The notes below the pieces were generated by a model. The model did not search any database and was not told where the DNA came from. It saw only the letters and a program-made list of their open reading frames with translations. From Lutibacter oricola (GTDB lineage: Bacteria > Bacteroidota > Bacteroidia > Flavobacteriales > Flavobacteriaceae), in NCBI RefSeq assembly GCF_900106565.1, contig NZ_FNNJ01000001.1, positions 930,001 to 994,000 of the forward strand: a DNA stretch of 64,000 nucleotides, written 5' to 3'. The translations under genes were made by a program, and so were the position numbers. Below are positions 46,148 to 54,600 of this stretch, one piece after another (position 1 is the first letter of the stretch; every line of letters begins with the position of its first letter).

Positions 46148-46840
46148 TTAAATAAATTCAACTTCAAATTGTTCAGCAAAGTGCTTTAGTATTTTTTGTT
46201 GAACTTCATTCATATCTATTTTTCTATTTAGTTCTGCTTCCATTGATGTAACAGCTTTACCTTTTATTCCACACGGAATAATATTATCGAAATAACCTAA
46301 GTTTGCATTCACATTTAAAGCAAAACCGTGCATAGTTACCCAGCGACTTGTTCTTACTCCCATTGCACAAATTTTACGTGCAAACGGTGTTCCAACATCA
46401 AGCCAAACACCAGTTTCACCTTCGCTTCTTACTGCAGTTATATTATATTCATCTAAAGTTTTAATAATTACTTCTTCTAAAAAACGTAAATATTTATGAA
46501 TATCAGTAAAAAAATTATCCAAATCTAAAATAGGGTAACCAACAAGCTGACCAGGACCGTGGTATGTAATGTCTCCACCTCGGTTAATTTTATAAAAAGT
46601 AGCACCTTTAGAAGCTAATTGCTCTTCATTTAATAATAAGTTAGACATATCTCCACTTTTACCTAAAGTGTAAACGTGTGGATGCTCAACAAACAAGAAA
46701 TGATTAGGTGTTGGGTTCGAAGTTTCGTTTCTTCTATTATTAATTTTTATATCAATAATTTTTTGAAATAAGTCTTCTTGAAATTCCCAAGTTTCCTTAT
46801 AATCTTTTAAACCTAAATCTTGTAATTTAACTTTTTGCAT
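46148..46840 (-). CDS. lipB: Octanoyl-[ACP] transferase LipB
   Basis: LipB transfers octanoate from acyl carrier protein to lipoyl domains, the first step of lipoic acid synthesis. The 230-residue protein has FLFVEHPHVYTLGKSGD, RGGDITYHGPGQLVGYPILD, the catalytic Lys in ARKICAMGVR and the catalytic Cys in IIPCGIKGKAVTSM. It overlaps the lipoprotein gene upstream by one base (46840), so the two are probably co-transcribed with the small Pmp3 gene. Confidence 0.96.
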   Translation of the reverse strand: MQKVKLQDLGLKDYKETWEFQEDLFQKIIDIKINNRRNETSNPTPNHFLFVEHPHVYTLGKSGDMSNLLLNEEQLASKGATFYKINRGGDITYHGPGQLVGYPILDLDNFFTDIHKYLRFLEEVIIKTLDEYNITAVRSEGETGVWLDVGTPFARKICAMGVRTSRWVTMHGFALNVNANLGYFDNIIPCGIKGKAVTSMEAELNRKIDMNEVQQKILKHFAEQFEVEFI

Positions 46841-47574
46841 TAGTTTTTTAGTTTTACTTCAAAATCTAACGATTTTGGATCTTTAAAAATTGCACCTAAA
46901 TTAGATATAATTGTAACAGTTTTTTTATCCTCGCTAATTTGAGCGTTTTCAACCGAAACACTTTTAATTTTTTTAGGGAAATGATAAATTATTTTATATG
47001 TAGAGCCTTCTAATATTGCAGCACTTTGAGTTAAAAATGTATCGTTTTTTTCTTTTAACTCTGGCGTTAACTCTTTTGCAATTGATACTCTTTTAAAAGT
47101 ATTTCCTTTAAAGCTATATTCAACTTCAGAGTTAGGTGTAAAGTTTTTGTTGGGTTTACTCTTTTTACTATTTAAATCGTTGGCTTGACTTAATTTTTTG
47201 TTAATTCCTTTTAAATCTTCGAGACTTTCAAAATCAAGTAAAAAATTCATAGCCATTTTATTAGCAGCTTCATCAATATGCATTTCCATTCGTAAATCTT
47301 TCAAAGCTTCTATTTTTTCTTTTTCTTCATCACTAAGCTTAGATATACTGTCTTTTTTTTGTTCTAAAATATCTCTAAAATTAATAACAGAATCAATTTT
47401 TTTAGAAGGTATAGAGTCTTGTTTGTGATCTCCTTTAAGAGACATAAGTTTACTCATATCTACACCTAAGTTATAGGTTCCTTTAAAGTTTTTATCAAAT
47501 GTTATTTCTTCAGTAAAAGTACAACTAGTAAATAAAATACTTATTAACGCAATAATCGCAAAAGTTTGCTTCAT
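46840..47574 (-). CDS. Lipoprotein of unknown function upstream of lipB
   Basis: The 244-residue protein has a lipoprotein signal with FTSCT (Cys18) and a mature part rich in Lys, Asp and Glu. A helical charged stretch covers about residues 55-125 (ISKLSDEEKEKIEALKDLRMEM) and could form a coiled coil. The C-terminal third is predicted beta. I do not recognise the family with confidence. It is translationally coupled to lipB by a one-base overlap and starts four bases after the Pmp3-like gene. Confidence 0.7.
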   Translation of the reverse strand: MKQTFAIIALISILFTSCTFTEEITFDKNFKGTYNLGVDMSKLMSLKGDHKQDSIPSKKIDSVINFRDILEQKKDSISKLSDEEKEKIEALKDLRMEMHIDEAANKMAMNFLLDFESLEDLKGINKKLSQANDLNSKKSKPNKNFTPNSEVEYSFKGNTFKRVSIAKELTPELKEKNDTFLTQSAAILEGSTYKIIYHFPKKIKSVSVENAQISEDKKTVTIISNLGAIFKDPKSLDFEVKLKN

Positions 47575-47578
47575 AAAA

Positions 47579-47737
47579 TTAATTGTTTGGATTGTTATTA
47601 ATAATTAATGCTGCAATAACGCCAGGAATCCATCCTAAACAGGTTAATATAAAAACAATAATTAAACTTCCGCAGCCTTTATCTATAACAGCTAACGGTG
47701 GGAAAATAATACATAAAAAAACTCTAAAGCAGCCCAT
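47579..47737 (-). CDS. Pmp3/YqaE-family small membrane protein
   Basis: A 52-residue protein is encoded here, starting ATG at 47737 and stopping TAA at 47581-47579. It has two hydrophobic segments (about residues 4-18 and 24-46) and the family landmarks FPPLAV near residue 12, then LTCLGWIPGVIAA near residue 31. These match the Pmp3/YqaE/UPF0057 family of membrane stress proteins. It is easily missed because of its size. It lies four bases upstream of the lipoprotein gene, as the first gene of a probable three-gene unit ending with lipB. Confidence 0.88.
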   Translation of the reverse strand: MGCFRVFLCIIFPPLAVIDKGCGSLIIVFILTCLGWIPGVIAALIINNNPNN

Positions 47738-47750
47738 AATTAATAATTTA

Positions 47751-47781
47751 CAAATGTCTTAAAATTATATGTAGCATACAA
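47751..47781 (-). promoter_or_regulatory. Possible promoter of the pmp3-lipoprotein-lipB unit
   Basis: On the minus strand, TTG (47781-47779) is followed after 20 bases by GACATTTG (47758-47751), one mismatch from TAnnTTTG. The second box lies 13 bases before the Pmp3 start codon. The one mismatch keeps confidence moderate. Confidence 0.4.
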
Positions 47782-47815
47782 CGTTAAATAGTTACAATTA
47801 ATTATAATTAAAATG

Positions 47816-47823
47816 TATTTTTG
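47816..47823 (+). promoter_or_regulatory. Possible -7 box for gldA
   Basis: TATTTTTG matches TAnnTTTG and ends 13 bases before the gldA start codon, which would give a very short leader. No TTG element is found at the right distance upstream. Confidence 0.35.
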
Positions 47824-47836
47824 TTAAAACGTAATT

Positions 47837-48730
47837 ATGTCTATTGAAGTAAAAAATATAACCAAATTATACGGAAATCAAAAAGCCGTTAACGCTATCA
47901 ATTTTAAAATTAATAAAGGTGAAATTGTTGGGTTTTTAGGTCCAAATGGTGCTGGAAAATCTACTACAATGAAAATAATTACCGGATATGTTTCAGCTTC
48001 TGAAGGTGAAGTTAATGTTTGTGGTTTAGCTATTAATAAACAAACAATAGAAGCGCAAAAGCAAATTGGATATTTGCCAGAGCACAATCCTTTATATTTA
48101 GATATGTATGTAAAGGAGTATTTGTTATTTAATGCTTCTATATACAAAGTGCCTAAAAGTGAAGTAGATGTAATTATTGAAAAGGTGAAGTTAACACCAG
48201 AAGCGCATAAAAAAATTAGTCAATTATCTAAAGGTTACCGTCAGCGTGTTGGAATTGCTGCTGCGTTATTGCATAATCCAGAAGTTTTAATTTTAGATGA
48301 ACCTACTACAGGTTTAGACCCAAATCAATTGGTTGAAATAAGAAGTTTAATAAAAGAAGTGGGTAAAGATAAAACAGTATTGTTTTCGACTCATATTATG
48401 CAAGAGGTTGAAGCAGTATGTGATCGCGTAATTTTAATTAGTAAGGGAGAAATTGTTGCTGATAAAAATTTAAAAGAACTTAAGGAGAATCAGGCACAAG
48501 TTATAGAGGTTGAATTTGATTTAAAAATTGAAAAACAATTTGTTAAAAGAATTGAACATATTGTTGAGGTAGATAATTTTCATGATACAAGTTGGACATT
48601 AACTTTCAATACTACAACTGATATGCGATCTAAAGTGTTTGATTTTGCACACGAAAACGGATTAAAAATACTGCAACTAAACACTAAAAATAAAAACTTA
48701 GAAAGTTTATTTAGAGAGTTAACTACTTAA
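47837..48730 (+). CDS. gldA: Gliding-motility ABC transporter ATPase GldA
   Basis: GldA is the ATP-binding subunit of the GldA-GldF-GldG transporter linked to gliding in Bacteroidetes. The 297-residue ABC ATPase has Walker A GPNGAGKS at residues 35-42, signature LSKGYRQR near residue 135 and Walker B VLILDEPTTGLD near residue 152, then the H-loop STHIMQE. The family ABC-2 type transporters are close relatives, but length and overall sequence fit GldA best. gldF and gldG are not adjacent, as often the case. The 3' end overlaps the converging DUF2807 gene by eight bases. Confidence 0.85.
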   Translation: MSIEVKNITKLYGNQKAVNAINFKINKGEIVGFLGPNGAGKSTTMKIITGYVSASEGEVNVCGLAINKQTIEAQKQIGYLPEHNPLYLDMYVKEYLLFNASIYKVPKSEVDVIIEKVKLTPEAHKKISQLSKGYRQRVGIAAALLHNPEVLILDEPTTGLDPNQLVEIRSLIKEVGKDKTVLFSTHIMQEVEAVCDRVILISKGEIVADKNLKELKENQAQVIEVEFDLKIEKQFVKRIEHIVEVDNFHDTSWTLTFNTTTDMRSKVFDFAHENGLKILQLNTKNKNLESLFRELTT

Positions 48731-49472
48731 AAATAAGTTTACCAAAATCTCCTTGAACTTCAATATTAACAATTGGTGGCTTATTGTAAGAAATAATGTT
48801 TCCTGTTGATAGAATTTCTCCTGTTAAACTCTCTGTAGGAAAAACTTCAATATCATTAGAACTTAAATTTCTAGCAATAGCAACTTTTACTATTAAGTTT
48901 TTACCATGAAAACGAGTATCTCCATTAGAAAGGTTTACATCTAATTTGTTACAAGTTCCAGTTATGTAAAAATTAGCAACTCCATTACTCCAAACCTTTA
49001 GGTTTTCATTTTCAATGTCTAGATAGAAATCTCCTACAGGTAAATATTTTGTTTTATCTCCAACAGACATTAAGTAGAGTGAAGGGTAAGTTAACGTTCC
49101 TTTGGAAGCAACATCTTGTTCTGATGCATTTCTAATTCTGGTAATGTTTGGAGAAGTTACAATAACCTTAGTAGTACCGTAATCTCTTACAAAATTACAA
49201 GCATTATTATCTCTAACAATTAATTCACCATTTACAACTTCAACAGTAATATCTGGTAATAGGTTTTCTCCAGTTTCAATAATTACTTTTTGAATTGGGC
49301 CTTGTTCAATTATCAGTCCAGCTCTTTCGTGAATTAGTATTTTGTCAAAAGAATCAACATTAAATTCTTGTTGAATTGTAGTTCCAGCTGTTTGAAAACA
49401 ATCTCCTGTATCTTCATTATTACAGCTATTAAAGCTCAATAAGATAATTAATATGTATATATACTTTTTCAT
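48723..49472 (-). CDS. Head GIN domain (DUF2807) lipoprotein
   Basis: The 249-residue protein has a lipoprotein signal (LLSFNSCNN, Cys17) and a repetitive right-handed beta-solenoid type pattern (DKILIHERAGLIIEQG, ITRIRNASEQDV, LKVWSNGVANFYITGTCNKLDVNLSNGDTRF) that is typical of the head GIN/DUF2807 family. The family is common in Bacteroidetes and its role is unknown. It starts three bases before the first of two PagL-like genes on the same strand. Confidence 0.82.
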   Translation of the reverse strand: MKKYIYILIILLSFNSCNNEDTGDCFQTAGTTIQQEFNVDSFDKILIHERAGLIIEQGPIQKVIIETGENLLPDITVEVVNGELIVRDNNACNFVRDYGTTKVIVTSPNITRIRNASEQDVASKGTLTYPSLYLMSVGDKTKYLPVGDFYLDIENENLKVWSNGVANFYITGTCNKLDVNLSNGDTRFHGKNLIVKVAIARNLSSNDIEVFPTESLTGEILSTGNIISYNKPPIVNIEVQGDFGKLIFK

Positions 49473-49475
49473 TTT

Positions 49476-50546
49476 TTAAAATCTATAACCAATTCCTAAT
49501 TCTAATCCTTCTGCTCTAAATAAATTTGCTTTTAGTGTAACTTCAGAAAACAAATGTTTACCTAAATTATATTTAAAACCAAATCGTTCGTAAACTCTAC
49601 TTTCATATTCTTTAGGGTAATATAGATATACTCCAATTTGTGATATAAAGGCAAAATTGTTTTGAGTTAATTCGTGCCCTATAAAAATACCACCTCTAAC
49701 TATATTATTATTGTCGCTTTCAATTTCTGTATAATGCTTTAAAAATTCTGAAATAAAAAGTTCTGTTCCTGCAGTAAGCGTAGAATAGTTATTTATTGTT
49801 TTGGCTCCATAAAAACCTACTGTGTAAAAAGGGTGTAGGCCAGAACCTACCTGTTTACTCTCGTTAAAACCAGTTCTTAATATTAAATTGTAGTCTATTT
49901 TTTTGTCTACATTACTTTTAACAACAACTGTTTTTTGTTCTGTTGAATTTAAACTATAATTTAAACCAACGTTAAATGTAACAGTATTTAGGCCTAAGTT
50001 TGGGTTTTTAAATGCAACGTTTGAAAAATGAATTAATCCAACAGAAGAATTTATACTGAAATTAGTGCCTTTTAAAAACTGTAAATATTGAAGTTTTAAA
50101 TAACCCGAAGCTAAAATATTAGAACCTATTGCAAAGTTTTTTGGGTTACTAATTTTATTGTATTTTTTGGTAGCGTAACCAACTCCAAACCCTGTAGTTA
50201 AATGTAAATTTATTTTTCTGTTAGGTGTTAAGTTATAAGTGAAATGTCTATAACCTGCAAAAACTTCACCTAAAATGTCAGAATTTAAACCTTGGTACAT
50301 GAAAGAATAACCTCTTTCTGGATTGTTGAATAAACTATTGAAAGTTGATTTTTTAGTGTTGAGGTAATTGTAGCTTAAAAGAACTCCATATGATTTTCCT
50401 TGAATGGCTTCATTCAAAGATTTGTCGTGTTCTAAATGCTCACCAATAAAAAAATCAGTTTGAAAATTGCTAAATACTTTGTTAGAGTTTTGAGCTGAAA
50501 GAGATAAGCTAAGTATTGATAATATTATAAATATATTTAATTTCAT
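49476..50546 (-). CDS. PagL-like acyloxyacyl hydrolase / barrel protein (copy 1)
   Basis: The 356-residue protein has a signal peptide (ending near LSLSAQ) and a beta-barrel-like sequence with LLSYNYLNTKKSTFNSLFNNPERGYSFMY, TTGFGVGYATKKY, GLIHFSNVAFKNPNLGLNTV and a C-terminal LGIGYRF. The HFSN segment with a preceding Gly-Leu resembles the PagL active-site region (His-Ser). PagL removes an acyl chain from lipid A in the outer membrane. It is a paralogue of the gene at 50550. Activity is inferred from family resemblance only. Confidence 0.72.
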   Translation of the reverse strand: MKLNIFIILSILSLSLSAQNSNKVFSNFQTDFFIGEHLEHDKSLNEAIQGKSYGVLLSYNYLNTKKSTFNSLFNNPERGYSFMYQGLNSDILGEVFAGYRHFTYNLTPNRKINLHLTTGFGVGYATKKYNKISNPKNFAIGSNILASGYLKLQYLQFLKGTNFSINSSVGLIHFSNVAFKNPNLGLNTVTFNVGLNYSLNSTEQKTVVVKSNVDKKIDYNLILRTGFNESKQVGSGLHPFYTVGFYGAKTINNYSTLTAGTELFISEFLKHYTEIESDNNNIVRGGIFIGHELTQNNFAFISQIGVYLYYPKEYESRVYERFGFKYNLGKHLFSEVTLKANLFRAEGLELGIGYRF

Positions 50547-50549
50547 GTG

Positions 50550-51647
50550 CTATAATCTTACCCCAATTCCAAATTCAACAGTTTCAGCATTTGCTATATG
50601 TGCTTTTAATCTTACACTCGCAAACCACCTATCATTTATATAACGTTTTAAAGACAGTGTTTCGTAAATTCTATTTTCATATGTAAATGGATATTTTACA
50701 TAATATCCTAAAGCAGTTTCAATAGATAATTTATTTAAAAATAATTCGTGTCCAACAAAAACTCCAATTCTTGAGAATGAATTAACTTCACCAAGATTAC
50801 TATTAGGTCTTTGATTTGTTACTTCATAATAATCCTTAAGCATTGGCGAAATGTATAAATCTGCCCCAAATTGAATAGCAGATTTCCTATTGATTCGCTT
50901 ATCTGCATAAGCCGATACAACAAAAAATGGCTTTTGTCCAGTGCCAATTATTTCTGATTCGTTAATACCACCTCTAATTGCTAAATTGTATTTAATAGGT
51001 TGGGTAAATTTAATTTTTTCTGAAGAAGGTACTAATTCAATAGGTTGGTTTGTGTTATCTAAATTATAGTTTACACCAACGGTTACACCCCAAATATTAG
51101 CACCAGCATTGGGCGATTTTACATTAGAATTAGATGTGTGTAAAAATGTAAGTCCTGCATTTACACCAATTCTTTTAAAAATATTTTCTCGTTGATAGTA
51201 TAATTTAAAATAGGTTGAGGAGTTAAGGTGAGTTCCGAAGGCAATATTTTTATTGTTACTCACTCTATCGTAAGGTTTGTTGGCATAAGCTAAACCAATA
51301 CCGGTTCTAAGAATTAGCTTGTTTTTTGCTTTTCTGTTGAAGAAGTAGAAGTTATAATGTCCGTAGACAGAAAACACTTCACCTAAAATATCTGAATGAA
51401 AATTTTGGTAGGCAAATGAATATCCAAAATCTGGGTAGTTATAATGTTCATGCCATTTTTCGTTGCCAAAATTACGTTTATTATAGCTAAAAATATAACC
51501 TGTTGGATGACCTTCTAAAAATGCTTTTGTATCTGCATTTGCAGTTAAAACATTTCCATAAAAATAATCGGTTTGTATATAACTAGATTTATTTTGAGAA
51601 TAACCAAAACAATAGGTTATAAACAATAGAATAAATATTTTTTTCAT
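50550..51647 (-). CDS. PagL-like acyloxyacyl hydrolase / barrel protein (copy 2)
   Basis: This 365-residue paralogue of the adjacent gene has a signal peptide ending near FGYSQ. Shared landmarks are YFYGNVLTANADTKAFLEGHPTG, HYNYPDFGYSFAYQNF, TGIGLAYANKPYDRVSN, GLTFLHTSNSNVKSPNAGAN and the terminal VEFGIGVRL. The HTSN segment corresponds to HFSN in copy 1, so the possible catalytic His is kept but the Ser after it is shifted to Thr/Ser. It starts 11 bases downstream of dnaE and is followed after three bases by copy 1. Confidence 0.72.
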   Translation of the reverse strand: MKKIFILLFITYCFGYSQNKSSYIQTDYFYGNVLTANADTKAFLEGHPTGYIFSYNKRNFGNEKWHEHYNYPDFGYSFAYQNFHSDILGEVFSVYGHYNFYFFNRKAKNKLILRTGIGLAYANKPYDRVSNNKNIAFGTHLNSSTYFKLYYQRENIFKRIGVNAGLTFLHTSNSNVKSPNAGANIWGVTVGVNYNLDNTNQPIELVPSSEKIKFTQPIKYNLAIRGGINESEIIGTGQKPFFVVSAYADKRINRKSAIQFGADLYISPMLKDYYEVTNQRPNSNLGEVNSFSRIGVFVGHELFLNKLSIETALGYYVKYPFTYENRIYETLSLKRYINDRWFASVRLKAHIANAETVEFGIGVRL

Positions 51648-51658
51648 AGGTATTACAA

Positions 51659-54600
51659 CTAATTAAGTTTAAAATTAATTTGTTTGTCAACTAATTCGTT
51701 TAAAAACTCGTTAGAAATATCAATTTTTCTAGTTCTACTATGCATAGTTAATTGAATTTTTTCTTTTGCATCATAAACCACAAATGTAACATTTTTTGAG
51801 CCTGTGAATCTACTTAATAATTCGTTGTATTTTTTTGTTGTTTGTTCATTAACATCTTTAATGTCAATGTTTATTGTTATTTTCTTAGAATAAGTATCTA
51901 AAACTTCATGTAATAATTGCATGCTTGTAAAAGACAATCGCACATCGCCTTCATTCCAACCTTTTCTACCAAATATTTTAATGTGTAAAAATGCGCTAGG
52001 AACTAGAAAGTGTCTAAAACGTAAGTATTCTTCACCAAAAATTCTAAACTCATAGCTTCCAGAATAATCGTCAAATGTAAAAGAAGCCCAACCTTTTCCG
52101 TTTTTTGAGATTCGATGTTCTACAGCAGTAACAATTCCTCCAATAGAAGCCTCTCTATTCATCATACTAGCTTGGTCTTGAAATTCAATTACTTTACAAT
52201 TGCAAAAGTATTTTATTTCAGTTTTAAAATCGTCTAATGGATGACCAGAAATATATATTCCAACTAACTCTTTTTCTTTAGAAAGCTCTTCCATCATTCC
52301 CCATTTTTCAGCGTGTGGAATTTCGGGTTCAGGAAATTGAACTTCAGATGTTTCGCCAAACATAGAAATTTGAGCAGAGTTTTTATTTTCTTGGTATTTA
52401 TTACCAAAACGAATAGCTCTTTCAAGAAATGTAGCTCCTTTTTCATCGAGCGCATAGTATTGAGCTCTATGAACGGTGTTAAATGAATCTAATCCACCAG
52501 CTTTAACTAAACCATCAAAAGCACGTTTATTACAAGCTCTTAGATCAACTCTTTTAGTTAAATCGAAAATAGAAGTGTAGTTTCCGTTTTCTTTACGTTC
52601 ATTAATAATAGATTCTACTGCAGCACCACCAACACCTTTTATGGCTCCCATACCAAAACGCACAGCACCTTCTTTATTAACAGAAAATTTGTAATAAGAT
52701 TCATTAACATCTGGCCCAAGTACAGGAATATTTGCACGTTTACATTCTTCCATAAAAAATGTAATTTGCTTAATATCACTCATGTTATTCGAAAGTACAG
52801 CCGCCATATATTCAGCAGGGTAATGCGCTTTTAAATAAGCTGTTTGATACGCAATATAAGCGTAACAAGTAGAGTGAGATTTGTTAAATGCGTAGGCAGC
52901 AAAAGCTTCCCAATCTCCCCAAACTTTATTTAAAATTTTTTCATCATGACCTTTTGCTTTTCCTCCATCAATAAATTTTGGTTTTAGTTTCTCTAGCATG
53001 GAGAATATTTTTTTACCCATTGCTTTACGAAGCATATCTGCTTGACCCTTTGTAAAACCTGCTAATTTTTGAGAAAGAAGCATTACTTGCTCTTGATAAA
53101 CCGTAATACCATAAGTTTCCTTAAGGTATTCTTCCATACCATCTAAATCGTACGATATTTCTTCACGTCCATGTTTTCTATCAATAAATGAAGGAATATA
53201 TTCCATAGGACCTGGACGGTACAAGGCGTTCATTGCAATTAAATCGGCAAACTCTGTAGGTTTTAACGATTTCATATGCTTTTGCATACCTGGAGATTCG
53301 TATTGAAAAATACCTATAGTTTCCCCTCGTTGGAATAAAGCATATGTTTTCTCATCATCTAGCGGAAAATCGTCTGGAATTAATTCAATGCCATGTTTGG
53401 CTTTAACAATTTTAACAGTATCCTTAATAAGGGTTAAAGTTTTTAACCCTAAGAAATCCATTTTTAGTAAACCAGCATCTTCCACAACTCCATTATCGAA
53501 TTGTGTAACATACATGTCAGAATCTTTTGCCGTAGAAACAGGAACTAAATTGGTAATAGGCTCTGGCGTAATAATTACTCCACAGGCATGTATTCCTGTA
53601 TTTCTAATTGAACCTTCTAGGTTTCTTGCTTGGTTTATTGTTTCAGCTTCTAAATCATTTCCTGTTGAAAGGCGCCTTAACTCCTCAACCATTTCTAGGT
53701 CTTCGGCTTTTAAACCTTTTATTTTTCCAACACTTTTAGCGTCTTCACCAAATATATGTTGAAGTTTAACGCCGGGAATTAATTTGGCAATTCTATCAGC
53801 TTCATTTAATGGTAAATCTAACGCTCTGGCTGTATCTCTAATAGAAGATTTAGCAGCCATACTACCATAAGTAATAATTTGTGCTACTTGTGGTGCTCCA
53901 TATTTTTCAATAACAAAGTCAATTACTCGTTGTCTTCCTTCATCATCAAAATCAATATCAATATCGGGCATTGATACACGATCGGGATTTAAGAAACGCT
54001 CAAAAAGTAAATCGTACTTGATAGGATCTATATTAGTAATCCATAAACAGTATGCAACTACTGAACCTGCGGCAGAACCACGTCCGGGACCTACCGAAAC
54101 GCCCATTTTACGTGCTTCTAAAATAAAATCCCACACAATTAAAAAGTATCCTGGATATCCAGTTTTCTGAATAATTTCAAGCTCAAAATCTAGTCTTTCA
54201 ATAGTATCTTCATCTAGTACATCTCCATATCTAATTTTTGCACCTTCGTATGTTAAGTGTCTTAAGTAAGCATTTTCTCCTCTTACACCACCATCAATTT
54301 CATCTTGAAGGTCTACAAATTGTTCTGGAATATCGAATTTAGGAAGAAGTACATCTCTACTTAATTTAAAAACTTCGACTTTATCTACAATTTCTTGTAT
54401 GTTTAAAATGGCTTCAGGAATGTCTTTAAACAATTCCTTCATTTCGTCTTGCGACTTAAAGTAGTATTGATCGTTTGGTAAACCGTATCTAAAGCCACGG
54501 CCTTTTCCTTTTGGAGTAGCAGTTTTTTCACCATCTTTTACACATAATAAAATATCGTGCGCATGTGCTTCTTCTTGTTTGGTGTAAAAAGTGTTATTAG

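Noticed and set aside
53388-53762. A 124-codon open frame on the plus strand inside dnaE
   Set aside because: It is antisense to the catalytic region of DnaE and shows no recognisable family.
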